Below are positions 43,305 to 52,840 of a stretch of DNA of 64,000 nucleotides, in pieces. This DNA comes from Aestuariirhabdus litorea. GTDB taxonomy: Bacteria > Pseudomonadota > Gammaproteobacteria > Pseudomonadales > Aestuariirhabdaceae. The translations under genes were made by a program, and so were the position numbers. Every line of letters starts with the position of its first letter. Within the stretch, counting starts at the first letter, position 1. Where the stretch lies: positions 930,001 through 994,000 of the forward strand of contig NZ_QWEZ01000001.1 of assembly GCF_003864255.1 (NCBI RefSeq), given 5' to 3'. The notes under the pieces were generated by a model. It was not told where the DNA came from. It saw nothing but the letters and a program-made list of their open reading frames with translations, and did no database searches.

Positions 43305-44504
43305 ATGTCTGAAGCCAACCCGTCCAGCACTGAAATCCGGCAGCCAGCCCCCCAGGGCGCCACCCGTATCTTTGGGTCGCCGGGTCGCTACGTGCAGGCC
43401 GCCGGTTTAATCGACCGCGCCGCCGAGGTGATCAGCACCCTCAAGGTGGCGCGCTGCGCCATCCTCTGCAGCGCACGCAGCCAGCGCAACGAAGCGCTGC
43501 GTTTGCAGGCCAGCCTGCATGGCGCGGGAATCGAGACCCGCATCGCCACCTTCGGCGGCGAGTGTTCCCTGCGGGAGATTGAACAGCAGGTGGCCTTCCT
43601 GCGCGACGACACCCAGCCAGTGGATGCCTTGATCGCCCTGGGGGGCGGCAAGACCATCGACGCCGGCAAGTCGATCGCCTATCGGTTGCAGGTGCCGAGT
43701 ATTGTGATGCCAACCCTGGCCTCCAACGACGCCCCCTGCTCGGCGATCTCGGTGATCTACACCCCGGAAGGGGTGACCGAAAGCTTCGAGGTATTTGAGC
43801 AGAGCCCGGCGTTGGTATTGGTGGATACCGCCATCATCGCCGAGGCGCCGGCCCGTTTCCTGGTGGCCGGTATCGGTGATGCCATGGCCACCTGGTATGA
43901 GGCGCGCGCCTGCCAGCGCAATCCCGCCGGCATTACCCCCTTCGGTGTCCGCCCCACCCTGGCCGGTACCGCACTGGCCGAGGTGAGTGCGAGGGCGCTG
44001 TTCGATTACAGCACCCTCGCGGTGCAGGCGGTCGAGTCCCGCCGGGTAAACGAGGCCCTGGAACATATCGTGGAAGCCAACACCCTGCTCAGCGGACTGG
44101 GCTTCGAGAGTGGCGGTATTGCCGCTGCCCACGCGGTCGCCCAGGCCTTTACCCTGCTGGAAGAGGTCGATCACAACTACCTGCACGGTGAGATGGTGGC
44201 CTACGGTGTACTGACCCAGCTGTTGCTGGAGGGTGACCAGACTGAGGCCGAGCGGGTAGGGCGCCTGTTTGCCGCAGTGGGGCTGCCGGTCAATCTGGCC
44301 CAGCTGGGTCTGGAGGCCACGGACAGCCAGTCGCTTGCCACGGTGGTTGAAGCCACCCTGGGCTTCCCCTTTATCGGCAATATGCCGCTGGAGATCACGG
44401 CCGAGCAGGTGCAGCAGTCCCTGCTGGCAGTAGACCAGCTGGGCACCCGCCTGATGACAGAACTGGGGGATCTCCCCTACGCACGATTGCATGGAGCCGA
44501 GTAA
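43305..44504 (+). CDS. gldA: Glycerol-dehydrogenase-like iron-containing alcohol dehydrogenase
   Basis: A 399-residue enzyme of the GldA branch. The NAD-binding part has DALIALGGGKTIDAGKSIAY and PTLASNDAPCSAISVIYTPEG. The metal ligands are Asp in AGIGDAMATWYEA, His in GIAAAHAVAQAF and His in YLHGEMVAYGVL. It oxidises polyols or alcohols such as glycerol. It follows the aldehyde dehydrogenase in the same operon, so in this setting the true substrate may be another diol. The first 20 residues before GATRIFGSPGRYVQ are extra compared with E. coli GldA. A strong terminator follows. Confidence 0.85.
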   Translation: MSEANPSSTEIRQPAPQGATRIFGSPGRYVQAAGLIDRAAEVISTLKVARCAILCSARSQRNEALRLQASLHGAGIETRIATFGGECSLREIEQQVAFLRDDTQPVDALIALGGGKTIDAGKSIAYRLQVPSIVMPTLASNDAPCSAISVIYTPEGVTESFEVFEQSPALVLVDTAIIAEAPARFLVAGIGDAMATWYEARACQRNPAGITPFGVRPTLAGTALAEVSARALFDYSTLAVQAVESRRVNEALEHIVEANTLLSGLGFESGGIAAAHAVAQAFTLLEEVDHNYLHGEMVAYGVLTQLLLEGDQTEAERVGRLFAAVGLPVNLAQLGLEATDSQSLATVVEATLGFPFIGNMPLEITAEQVQQSLLAVDQLGTRLMTELGDLPYARLHGAE

Positions 44505-44538
44505 CGGCGCGGCTCTCCTTTCCCCGTAAGGGGATTTG

Positions 44539-44570
44539 CCCCCTGTCCCTACCGGGCAGGGGGTTTTTTT
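44539..44570 (+). terminator. Rho-independent terminator of the aldehyde dehydrogenase-gldA operon
   Basis: CCCCCTG and CAGGGGG form the stem with an eleven-base loop, followed by TTTTTTT. The 238 bases after it, up to the HupE/UreJ gene end, hold no supported gene. Confidence 0.9.
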
Positions 44571-44808
44571 ATGCCCAGGGAAGGGCGGTAGATCGCGAGA
44601 GGCAGGATGCCGGTAGCGATCAAAAGGGATGTACGGTATGCCGCGGGGCCATGGATGGCCAGGAGCGGCTTATGTCAGGATGTACGGGCCGGCAGCTCTG
44701 CTCCTGCAGCTCCTTATCGTCATCCAGGCACTCCTCACTACCCTGTGGGTCGTGATCAAAGGGAAGGGCGGAGTGCCTGCTCAATCGGCAGCGCCTTCGA
44801 CGGTGGGC

Positions 44809-45777
44809 CTAGAAACCGGCGATCCGCTGCAGGGTCCAGAAGGCGGCCAGGCTGCCGACGCCGTAGATCAGCAATTGCTGCGCCCGTGCCAAAGGGAAGG
44901 CGCGCCAGCGGCGAAGGCCGGCAAAAAGCGCCATTACCAGGGCGACAAAGAGCAGCTGTCCCAGCTCGACCCCGAGGTTAAAAAAGAGCAGGGCGGTACC
45001 GATCTCCCGTTGGGGTAACCCCACTTCGCCCAGTACGGAGGCGAAACCGAAGCCGTGGATCAGGCCGAACAACAGCGATACCACCACCGGGTGGCGCCAG
45101 GCGAGTGTATCGCGGCGGTCGCGGCTGATTTCGGCGGCCAGGAAGAGAATACTGAGGGCAATGACCGCCTCAACCGGCGGGATCGGGATACGCAGCAGCC
45201 CCAGGGTGGTCAGCGCCAGCGTGAGCGAGTGGGCCAGGGTAAACCCGGAGACGGTGACCAGGGTGCGTTTGAGGGTGCCGGCGATCAACAGCAGGCAGAG
45301 CAGAAACAGCAGGTGGTCCCACCCCTCCAGAATATGGACAACCCCGAGATAGGCGTACTTCCCCATAAGGTCGCCGGAGGTACGCTGGGCCGGTAGCTGC
45401 CAGTGGGTTTCGCCCGGTGCCAGCAGCGTCTGGTGGCGCTCCCCCGAAGCCAGGCTGACCCGGATCAGGGTGGCGATGGAGGGGTTGAAGCGGGGGTAGT
45501 CGACGATCAGGGTCTGCCCCGTCAGGGGCTGGCTGCAGAGGGCGAGGGCCTGCGCCCCGGGACCGTCGCGCCGACAGTGCTCGGGCAGGCGCAGAAACGG
45601 GGTATTGGCTGCCTCTACCGAAGGGGGAATCTTCAGTTGAAGGTGGTAACGGTAGCTACCCGTCGCCGCGGGCAGTTCCTCAACCTGCAGGTAGAGGGGG
45701 CGGCTCTCGTGGGCCAGTAGGGGGGTGGCCCCCAACAGCAACAGGGCGAGCAGGAGCCTAAAGCTGGTTTTCAACAT
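44809..45777 (-). CDS. HupE/UreJ family membrane protein
   Basis: About 322 residues from ATG 45777 (MLKTSFRLLLALLLLG, a signal peptide with cleavage near LLAHE). A periplasmic domain of about 150 residues follows, then six membrane helices. The family motif in the first helix is VVHILEGWDHLLFLLCLLL, with the HxxxGxDHxxF pattern. FGLIHGFGFASVLGEVG and FFNLGVELGQL follow. HupE/UreJ proteins with this layout are thought to move nickel or other metals. The start overlaps the end of the parvulin gene by 20 bases. Confidence 0.8.
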   Translation of the reverse strand: MLKTSFRLLLALLLLGATPLLAHESRPLYLQVEELPAATGSYRYHLQLKIPPSVEAANTPFLRLPEHCRRDGPGAQALALCSQPLTGQTLIVDYPRFNPSIATLIRVSLASGERHQTLLAPGETHWQLPAQRTSGDLMGKYAYLGVVHILEGWDHLLFLLCLLLIAGTLKRTLVTVSGFTLAHSLTLALTTLGLLRIPIPPVEAVIALSILFLAAEISRDRRDTLAWRHPVVVSLLFGLIHGFGFASVLGEVGLPQREIGTALLFFNLGVELGQLLFVALVMALFAGLRRWRAFPLARAQQLLIYGVGSLAAFWTLQRIAGF

Positions 45778-46630
45778 GGTACTGATCCACGATCTTCTGG
45801 ATGGCCAGGGCCTGCTGTGTTTGCTGTTGCCATTGGCGGTAATCCTGCTCGACACGGGGTCGGATCTCCTCCAGCGCTGGTAGGCGGCCGGCTTGATGCT
45901 CGCGGATCAGCACCAGGTGTTCCCCCTGGTCGGAGGCGATGGGTCCCTGCCAGCGGGGGCCGGGGGAGAGGGTGTCCAGTCGCTGCCCGAACCCTGCGCC
46001 AAAATGGCTGGCGATAAAGTCGGGGGTGCGCTCTACGTAGTTGCGGTGGTAGAGGTAGCGGTCGCCGTAGCGGGGAGCATCGGCGAAGGCCACCCCCTCG
46101 CGGTTGAGCTCGGCGAGCAGGGCCACGGCCGCCGTCCGCGCGGCTTCGCGCCCACGCTTGTCGGCGTTGAAGTAGACGTGGGTGAAGGTCAGGGAGGGGG
46201 CTTCGTAGTAGTCCTGGTGGCGACTCTCGAAGAAGTCGGCCAGCGCCCGGGGCTCCACCTCGACCGCGTTGGCCGCCAGCCCCTGGGCGATAAACTCCAG
46301 CTTTTGCACCGAACGGCGGCGCACGATGTAGTCGTTGTCGATCATGCCCAGTGCCCGGGCTTCGCGGTAAAGTGCCTCCTCCTTGATGAAGTCCCGCACC
46401 AGGGCCTCCCGGTCGCCGGGTGTCAGGGCGTCCAGCCGGCGCTCGGCCAGCTGGGGCTCAAACGCTTTGGAACGGTACTGGATAAAGGTCAGCAGGGCGT
46501 TACGATCCACCACGATGGTGTTGGCATCCAGCCGGCTGTTTGCCGGCTTTATCCACTGGTAGCCGGCGAACACCAGAGCGCCCAGGAGCAGGAAATGCAG
46601 CAGAGGGTCACGCATTAAACGCACAATCAT
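45758..46630 (-). CDS. Membrane-anchored parvulin-type peptidyl-prolyl isomerase
   Basis: A 290-residue protein. One N-terminal membrane helix (DPLLHFLLLGALVFAGYQW) is followed by SurA/PpiC-like helices (DREALVRDFIKEEALYREARALGM), and a degraded parvulin domain from about residue 150. The parvulin signature is weak, so it may act as a chaperone rather than an isomerase. It lies between the DUF3604 gene and the HupE/UreJ gene, overlapping the latter. The three are probably one operon, and the chaperone may serve the exported DUF3604 protein. Confidence 0.75.
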   Translation of the reverse strand: MIVRLMRDPLLHFLLLGALVFAGYQWIKPANSRLDANTIVVDRNALLTFIQYRSKAFEPQLAERRLDALTPGDREALVRDFIKEEALYREARALGMIDNDYIVRRRSVQKLEFIAQGLAANAVEVEPRALADFFESRHQDYYEAPSLTFTHVYFNADKRGREAARTAAVALLAELNREGVAFADAPRYGDRYLYHRNYVERTPDFIASHFGAGFGQRLDTLSPGPRWQGPIASDQGEHLVLIREHQAGRLPALEEIRPRVEQDYRQWQQQTQQALAIQKIVDQYHVENQL

Positions 46631-46645
46631 GGCCGCGCTCCGGTA

Positions 46646-48448
46646 TCAGGGGGTGTACCAGATCGGAGAGGAGTACCCCCGCTCCTGGATCACCGCCGGG
46701 TAGTTCAGCTCCTCCTGGGAGCGACCCAGTGCCACCGCGTCCAGCATGGTGTGGCGGGGCGTTGGGATCTGCAGCACGCGCAGGTAGTAGAAGGCGCGTT
46801 GGTCCGGATCGAAGGAGGGGTCCTGCCAGACAGTGACCAGCTCGGTGGCGCCGATGCTGTTGCTGTAATAACCGGTTTTGAGGTCGACGGTATTGCCCAC
46901 CGGCTGGGTATCGGCACCGCGATCTTCCCGCTCGTCGGAGAGGGCCACGTTAAAGACCTGCTCCTGGCTATTACCCTCCTTGTCCAGCCAGCCCTTGACC
47001 ACCTGTACCCGGTCCAGGTTGGCTCCTTGCGGGTCCTTGACCGCTTGAATCAGGAAGGAGGGGGCTTTGCCTTTCGGCGCCCTGACCAAGTCGCCGCCCA
47101 TGGGAACCCCCTTGCGATAACCGATTTCGGCCAGGTCATTGGCGGTGGCATCGCTGGCTGTGAAATCAAAGCCGCCAAACAGGCGTACCTGCATGCGCGG
47201 CCCGGTGGTGGCGTACACCTCCTTGCGCTTGAAGGCGGCGAACAGGGATTCACGGGTGTTCTGTTCGGCCCACACTGCGACCATCCCCGCGGCGGACATG
47301 CTCCAGCCATCGGCGTGGGGGGTGGTCTCCTTGTCCTTGTTTTCGGGGATGGAATCCAGCCCGAATTTGCCCCAGAAGTTGGGCTCGCTGGCGGTGCTGA
47401 GGCCAGTATGGGAGTCGGTGGAACCGATCATGCCGAACTTGAAGGGGTTGGCCCCGGTTTTGGCTTCGATCTCCAGTCCCCGCTTAAGGCCGCTTCGGGC
47501 GAAGTTGCTCACCTGGTCCACTTCGGTCTGTTGGTCGGCACCGAAGGTCATCACGTGATCAAAGGTTTCGAAGTCGGCGAAGGGGTCCTTGGGTGATACG
47601 CTGGGATGGGTTTCGGAGTCGCCCTTGACCTGGGTGATTTCGGCCACCGGTTCCCAGCGCATGCGGGTTCGCGCGTAGCTGGCGCTGATGGGGTGACCGT
47701 CGCTATCGAGGTCATTAAACATCAGCCCGTTGCTGATGTTGGAGTTATGGGTGATGGCGACAAAGTCTGCGCCTGTGGCGGTGGAGGTCTTGTCGAGCCA
47801 GCTCCAGAAGTCCTCCGGTCGATTACTGTCCATAGAGGAATAGGGCAGAAACTGCCTGGCTGCCTCGCCCCCCTTGTTGGTAAAGACGATACGGTGCAGG
47901 TTGGCACCGCCGGGCATGGAGGACCACTCCCAGCCGATAAAGGAGGTAAATTTGCCCGGTTCGTTGTTGCTTTCGGCGGCCTCGATAATGCGGTTCCAGA
48001 TCGGCTCTCGCACCTGGGAAGTCAACAGTTCGGGGTAGGGCTTGCCTTTGACGACGGTCCCGGCCAGGTCGTAATAGACGCCCTTGCCACCTTTGTCGGC
48101 CATTAACTGCAGCAATCTCTGGCCGGTTTCAGTGTCGGTGAGCAGTGCGCTGTTCTCCTCGATCAGCTGCATCACCCCCATGTACTCAGCGTGGTCAGCG
48201 ACCACCAGGAAATCCAGTGGGCGCTTGAGCTGTACCCGTACCCGGTTAAAAGGGTGGATCACCGGCTGCCCCTTGGCAAAGCGGTAGGCGGTGTCGGGGT
48301 CGGCACTCTCATTACCCATCCCGTACGCATCACCAGAGTAGGAGGTGTGCAGGTGGGTGTCACCCCAGAAGAGTTGGGTGGGGGCAGCGAGTGAGGGGTG
48401 GGCGCTGAGTCCGGCCAGGGTGACCAGGCCAAGGGCTATTTTTTTCAT
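46646..48448 (-). CDS. DUF3604 family exported protein
   Basis: A 600-residue protein with a signal peptide (KKIALGLVTLAGLSAHPSLA). The PHP-like metal motifs of DUF3604 are visible: FWGDTHLHTSYSGDAYGMGN near the start, DFLVVADHAEYMGVM, and IGSTDSHTGLSTASEP. They suggest a periplasmic metal-dependent phosphoesterase-like fold; the true reaction is unknown. KEVYATTGPRMQVRLFGG is a conserved late segment. It is the first gene of a DUF3604-parvulin-HupE/UreJ group. Confidence 0.85.
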   Translation of the reverse strand: MKKIALGLVTLAGLSAHPSLAAPTQLFWGDTHLHTSYSGDAYGMGNESADPDTAYRFAKGQPVIHPFNRVRVQLKRPLDFLVVADHAEYMGVMQLIEENSALLTDTETGQRLLQLMADKGGKGVYYDLAGTVVKGKPYPELLTSQVREPIWNRIIEAAESNNEPGKFTSFIGWEWSSMPGGANLHRIVFTNKGGEAARQFLPYSSMDSNRPEDFWSWLDKTSTATGADFVAITHNSNISNGLMFNDLDSDGHPISASYARTRMRWEPVAEITQVKGDSETHPSVSPKDPFADFETFDHVMTFGADQQTEVDQVSNFARSGLKRGLEIEAKTGANPFKFGMIGSTDSHTGLSTASEPNFWGKFGLDSIPENKDKETTPHADGWSMSAAGMVAVWAEQNTRESLFAAFKRKEVYATTGPRMQVRLFGGFDFTASDATANDLAEIGYRKGVPMGGDLVRAPKGKAPSFLIQAVKDPQGANLDRVQVVKGWLDKEGNSQEQVFNVALSDEREDRGADTQPVGNTVDLKTGYYSNSIGATELVTVWQDPSFDPDQRAFYYLRVLQIPTPRHTMLDAVALGRSQEELNYPAVIQERGYSSPIWYTP

Positions 48449-48597
48449 GAGGGGGCTCCTGACGGGCGCTTGGTTACGCCGCGAATTGTTATTGCCGCCA
48501 TCATAGAAAAAGCGCCCCAGGATGTGTTGACACTATGCGCAACCGGCTTGATCTTTTGCGACACTGGTCCTGCTTGCTAGCCGCGAGGGGAGCCGGG

Positions 48598-49782
48598 TTA
48601 CACCACCTCACCCGCCGCGTGACCCGAGGCCCAGGCCCACTGGAAGTTGTAGCCGCCCAGCCAGCCGGTTACATCCACCACCTCGCCAATGAAGTAGAGG
48701 CCGGGCTGGCGCTGGCTCTCCATGGTTTTGGAGGAGAGCTCGTTGCTGTTGACCCCCCCCAGGGTCACCTCGGCGGTGCGGTAGCCCTCGGTGCCAGAGG
48801 GCTTCAGTGACCAGCCGTTGAGTTGCTCGCCAATCTGCTGCAGGCGGCGGTCGGGAATCTGGGCCATGGGAGTTTCCCCCAACTCGCTCCACCAGAGCCC
48901 TTCCAGCTCGGCGACCAGCGCCTTGGGGAGGTGACGGGCGAGCAGGGTGCGCAGCAGGCTCTTGGGGTGCTCCTGCTTCAGCCCCCGCAGCAATGCGGGG
49001 GCCTCCTCCGATGGCAGCAGGTCCAGGGTGACCCTTTGCCCCGGTTGCCAGTAGTTGGAGATCTGCAATACGGCGGGTCCACTCATGCCGCGGTGGGTAA
49101 AAAGCAGGGCCTCGGTGAAGCGTGCCTGGCCGCAGGTGAGGGTCGCTGGAATGGCAGTGCCGGAGAGGCGCTCGCACAGCCCCTTGAGCTGGTCGCTGAA
49201 GGTAAAGGGGACCAGCCCCGCACGGGTGTCCGTGACCTGGTGGCCAAACTGGCGGGCGATCTCGTAGCCGAAACCGCTCGCCCCCATGGTGGGGAAGGAG
49301 AGGCCGCCGGTGGCGACCACCAGTGAGGAGGCGCTGAATGAACCCTGGCTGGTGGTGAGCTGGAACGGCTGCTGATGGCTTATCTGTTCTATAGAGCAGC
49401 CAGTGCGGATCTCCACCCCCGCGCTGCGGCACTCCTCCAGCAGCATGGCCAGAATCGCCTTGGCGCTGTCGTCGCAAAACAGCTGGCCGTGGTCTCGTTC
49501 GTGCCAGGGGATGCCGTGGCTTGCGACCATGGAGATAAAGTCCCACTGGGTAAAGCGGCTGAGGGCGGACTTGCAGAAGTGCGGGTTGTCACCCAGGTAG
49601 TTGTTGGCGCTGACATCCAGGTTGGTGAAGTTGCAGCGCCCGCCGCCGGAGAGCAGGATCTTCTTGCCCGCCTTGTTGCTCTTGTCGAGCACCAGCACGC
49701 GCCGACCACGGGCGCCGGCAACCCGGGCACACATCAGGCCGGAGGCACCGGCTCCGATGATAATGACGTCGTATGGCTTCAC
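48598..49782 (-). CDS. YhiN/HI0933 family flavoprotein
   Basis: A 394-residue NAD(P)/FAD-dependent oxidoreductase-like protein. The FAD motif is VIIGAGASGLMCARVAGARG. KAGKKILLSGGGRCNFTNLD is the family hallmark, and VATGGLSFPTMGASGFGYEIARQFG follows. The C-terminus has VDVTGWLGGYNFQWAWASGH. Members are widespread; the substrate is unknown and some are proposed to act on tRNA or quinones. A long alternative frame on the same strand is an overlap artefact. Confidence 0.88.
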   Translation of the reverse strand: MKPYDVIIIGAGASGLMCARVAGARGRRVLVLDKSNKAGKKILLSGGGRCNFTNLDVSANNYLGDNPHFCKSALSRFTQWDFISMVASHGIPWHERDHGQLFCDDSAKAILAMLLEECRSAGVEIRTGCSIEQISHQQPFQLTTSQGSFSASSLVVATGGLSFPTMGASGFGYEIARQFGHQVTDTRAGLVPFTFSDQLKGLCERLSGTAIPATLTCGQARFTEALLFTHRGMSGPAVLQISNYWQPGQRVTLDLLPSEEAPALLRGLKQEHPKSLLRTLLARHLPKALVAELEGLWWSELGETPMAQIPDRRLQQIGEQLNGWSLKPSGTEGYRTAEVTLGGVNSNELSSKTMESQRQPGLYFIGEVVDVTGWLGGYNFQWAWASGHAAGEVV

Positions 49783-49879
49783 GCTGGGGTCCTGCAGGCT
49801 GGGGGCGGGGGCTGCGTATTGTAGCGGCGTGCCCCCGACCTGTCAGCCTGTCGATGCCAATGGCCAGGCCGGTCATGAT

Positions 49880-50236
49880 TTACTCGGTGTCGATGCTGAA
49901 GACCGTCTGCTCGAGGGTGCTTTCGGCATCGTCGATAAACTTGAAGTGGTTCCAGGCAATACGGATCAGGTCGTTGTTGTGCAGCTTGCAACGGCCATCG
50001 ACCCGCTGGTTATTGACGAAGGTGCCGTTGGTGCTGCCCAGATCCTCGATATAGACATCCATCACCGTGTTGATGGCGGCGTTGGGCTCGCGCAGCAGCC
50101 TCGCGTGGCGGCTGCTGACGGTTGCTTCGCTGATCTCGATATCGTTGTCCGGGTGGCGCCCGAGGGTGGTCAGGGGTTGGTCGATCTCGACGCGGTTAAC
50201 GACAACGTCATCGATCAGCTGGGCCAGTGTTGCCAT
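49880..50236 (-). CDS. FHA-domain protein
   Basis: A 118-residue protein that is almost entirely one forkhead-associated domain. It has LGRHPDNDIEI, VSSRHARLL and LGSTNGTFVNNQRV, which carry the phosphothreonine-binding Arg, Ser, His and Asn. It binds phosphothreonine on partner proteins. It follows 14 bases after a Ser/Thr kinase gene, so its partner or ligand is probably that kinase. No TM segment is seen. Confidence 0.88.
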   Translation of the reverse strand: MATLAQLIDDVVVNRVEIDQPLTTLGRHPDNDIEISEATVSSRHARLLREPNAAINTVMDVYIEDLGSTNGTFVNNQRVDGRCKLHNNDLIRIAWNHFKFIDDAESTLEQTVFSIDTE

Positions 50237-50250
50237 GGTAATCTCCAGTG

Positions 50251-52578
50251 TCAGGCGGGTTCGCGGACGAACTCTTTGGTGAGGGATTTGCGCAGGGCCT
50301 CGGCCATCTCGGCCGCGTCCTGGTAACGCTTGCCGGCCTCTTTCTGCAGCGCCTTATTGACGATGCGGGTCGCACTCGCCGGTAGGTCGCTGCGGTGGCT
50401 GCGCACGCTTTTGTACTTGCTGTTGATGATCTGGTGGGTGAGGTTGACGAGGTTGTCGCCGTTGAAGGGCACCTCACCGGTCAGCAGTTGGTAGAAGGTG
50501 ACCCCCAGGCTGTAGATGTCGGCAGTGCCGCTGACCTTGGCCCCCTTGATCTGTTCGGGGGACATGTAGAGCGGGCTGCCGAGGATGCTGCCGGTTTTGG
50601 TCTGGGAGTCGTCGCTGATGCGGGCGATTCCGAAGTCGGTCACTTTCACCTCGCCGCTGTCGGCGTCGAACATGATGTTGCCGGGCTTGATGTCGCGATG
50701 CACGATCTGGTGCCGGTGGGCATAGCTGAGGGCGTCGGCCACCTCGGCCACGATGCGGTAGACCGTGCGCACCGGCAGCAGGCTACCCCCCTTGCAGTGG
50801 CGGTTAAGGGGTTCCCCCTTGGCGTAGTCCATGGCGATGAAGGCGAGGTTCTGCTCCTCCCCCATGTCAAAGATGGTGACGATGCTGGGGTGGTTAAGAC
50901 GCCCGGCGGCCTCCGCCTCACGGAAAAAGCGGGACTTCATCTCCTTGATGCGCGAGCTTTCAAACTGGTCGTAGGTGAGGGTCTTGATCGCCACCGTACG
51001 GGCGATACGGGGGTCCCGCCCCAGGTAGACCACCCCCATGGCACCGCGGCCGATCTCGCGGATCACCTCATAGCGCCCCAGGTGCGGGGTGCGACCGCTC
51101 TGCTCGGGCAGCATCAGGGTCTGGGTGGTGGCCAGGGGGATCTCAACCTGGGTCTCCCCCAGCTTGCCGCTCAGCTGGTCGATGCGCTGGCCGACATCCT
51201 TGAACTGGCGCCTGTGCTGCTGGATGCGGCGGTAGTTGCCGAGGGCACCCAACAGGTCGCGGGTTTTCTCCTGCTGCAGGGCGATGTCGTAGGTGAGTCC
51301 CAGCAGTTCGTCGTTGGTACGGCAGCCCGCGATCGCGGTGGCGGCCTCCTCCAGCTTTCCCTGGTGGTAGAGGGTGCTGCCGAGCTGCAGGCTGTTGTGT
51401 TCATGGCGCGCCTGCAACCGCTGGTAATCCTGCTGGTAGCGCAGCTGAATCATCATCAATGCCGACCCGCCCAGCAGCAGCAGCAGGGGCTCGGCGATGG
51501 GAATCCAGAATCCGTAGAGTGGTTGCAGTGCCAGTTGGCTGCCAGCCAGCAGTGTGCCCAGCAGCAGGCTGGCCAGGGCGCCTTTCGCCGGGGACAGCAG
51601 GGGCATCAGCAGTAGCAGGTAGGCGAGAATTAACACTAACACCCCGGCCGATACTCCCGCTCCCCAGGGGGCGCTGCGCAGGTAGTGCTGCTGCTGGAGT
51701 GAGAGTAGCGCGCGGGCCAGCGCCTCCCCCTCAGCGGATTCGGTGGCATCAATGATCAGCAGTGTGCGGGGGGTGGCCGCAAGCGCGGCCTGCTCCAGGT
51801 CGGTACCCGTAAAGGGGAGGGCCTGACGTGGAAAGATACGTCCATCGCCCGCGCCAGGGGGGAACAGGCTGGTAGCGGAAAGCCCCTGCAAGGGGTCCAG
51901 GTTAAGTCCCCTGGCCAGCACCAGCAGCACACTGGGGTAGTCGTGTCCCTGGTTCTGGTAGAGCAGTGGGTAGCCGTAATCCCCTGGCGCTGCCGTAGGC
52001 CAGATCCTCAGGTGCGAGGGCCGACTGTTGTCGAGTCTGAGCGGGGGCAGGGGTGTGGACAGGAGGCGGCTAAGCCGCGCCATAAGCGGTTCATCCGGGG
52101 ATGGGGTGGGGGCGACGGCTGTTGCCTGAGGCGGAGCGGCGGGGAGGCCTTCGGGGGGGGTGCCGATGATCAGCTGCGAGGCTTTTTGCCAGCTCTGGAT
52201 CTGCTGTAGGCGCGCCATCAGTGGCGCCCCGGCTCCCAGCGACTGCAGAAGATCGGGAGCGAACAGGGGGGGGGCGGGAAGCAGCAAAGCGGCTCGCCCT
52301 CCGCGCTCTATATGCTGTTGCAACAGGGCGAAGCTGTCGCTGGCCAGAAGCGGATGCGCCTGCAGACGATCGCGCTCGGCCTTGTGCGGGGTTACCCACA
52401 ACAAGGGGTGGCGGGTTGGGGTCTCGGCGGCCGGGAACAGGGCGCTGCTCCATTCGAGCCATTGCTGGTTCATCCGCTCCAGCGGGAGCAGGGAGCTGGC
52501 CACGGCGCCGGCCAGCAGGCAGACCAGAAAACGGGTGCTAAAAAGGGCCAGCAGCCAATGGGTTATCAGCGTTTTCAC
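50251..52578 (-). CDS. Membrane Ser/Thr protein kinase with CHASE2-like sensor part
   Basis: A 775-residue protein. A first membrane helix (residues 8-30) is followed by an extracytoplasmic region of about 280 residues laid out like a CHASE2 sensor, though rather degenerate. Three close helices (about 308-380) and a coiled-coil/TPR-like stretch (LGSTLYHQGKLEEAATAIAG) come next. The kinase domain is at the C-terminus (about 500-760). Its motifs are IGRGAMGVVYLG, AIKTL, HRDIKPGNIMF, DFGIA and SPEQIKG, so it should be active. It phosphorylates Ser/Thr, with the FHA protein as likely reader. The target is unknown. Confidence 0.87.
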   Translation of the reverse strand: MKTLITHWLLALFSTRFLVCLLAGAVASSLLPLERMNQQWLEWSSALFPAAETPTRHPLLWVTPHKAERDRLQAHPLLASDSFALLQQHIERGGRAALLLPAPPLFAPDLLQSLGAGAPLMARLQQIQSWQKASQLIIGTPPEGLPAAPPQATAVAPTPSPDEPLMARLSRLLSTPLPPLRLDNSRPSHLRIWPTAAPGDYGYPLLYQNQGHDYPSVLLVLARGLNLDPLQGLSATSLFPPGAGDGRIFPRQALPFTGTDLEQAALAATPRTLLIIDATESAEGEALARALLSLQQQHYLRSAPWGAGVSAGVLVLILAYLLLLMPLLSPAKGALASLLLGTLLAGSQLALQPLYGFWIPIAEPLLLLLGGSALMMIQLRYQQDYQRLQARHEHNSLQLGSTLYHQGKLEEAATAIAGCRTNDELLGLTYDIALQQEKTRDLLGALGNYRRIQQHRRQFKDVGQRIDQLSGKLGETQVEIPLATTQTLMLPEQSGRTPHLGRYEVIREIGRGAMGVVYLGRDPRIARTVAIKTLTYDQFESSRIKEMKSRFFREAEAAGRLNHPSIVTIFDMGEEQNLAFIAMDYAKGEPLNRHCKGGSLLPVRTVYRIVAEVADALSYAHRHQIVHRDIKPGNIMFDADSGEVKVTDFGIARISDDSQTKTGSILGSPLYMSPEQIKGAKVSGTADIYSLGVTFYQLLTGEVPFNGDNLVNLTHQIINSKYKSVRSHRSDLPASATRIVNKALQKEAGKRYQDAAEMAEALRKSLTKEFVREPA

Positions 52579-52840
52579 GAAGGGTGATCGGGCCTTGTGT
52601 TGAAGAGAGAGTGGGCCTGGGGGCTTCGGCCATGGTCAGGCATTATCACAGCTTACCGGAGAGTCTATCCAAAAGCGTGGTTTGCAATTGTGTACCAGGT
52701 CTCAGCTTGGTTTTGGCAGACGGGGTTTGGCCGGTATAGATAGCAACCGAGTAAAAAGCTCAGTTTTAGTGACCATTGGTTCCGTTAGCGAGGGGAGTGG
52801 CTCGCTAAACTGGGGGAAAGCAGTCATGGAGGAGTAGGGC

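Noticed and set aside
44629-45018. A small frame with a hydrophobic segment (LLLQLLIVIQALLTTLWVVI)
   Set aside because: It runs into the HupE/UreJ gene on the other strand and its second half is antisense to it; no RBS or family supports it.
48608-49546. A 312-codon alternative frame on the same strand within the YhiN-type gene
   Set aside because: It is an out-of-frame reading of a clear FAD-protein gene, rich in Arg, Pro and Gly.
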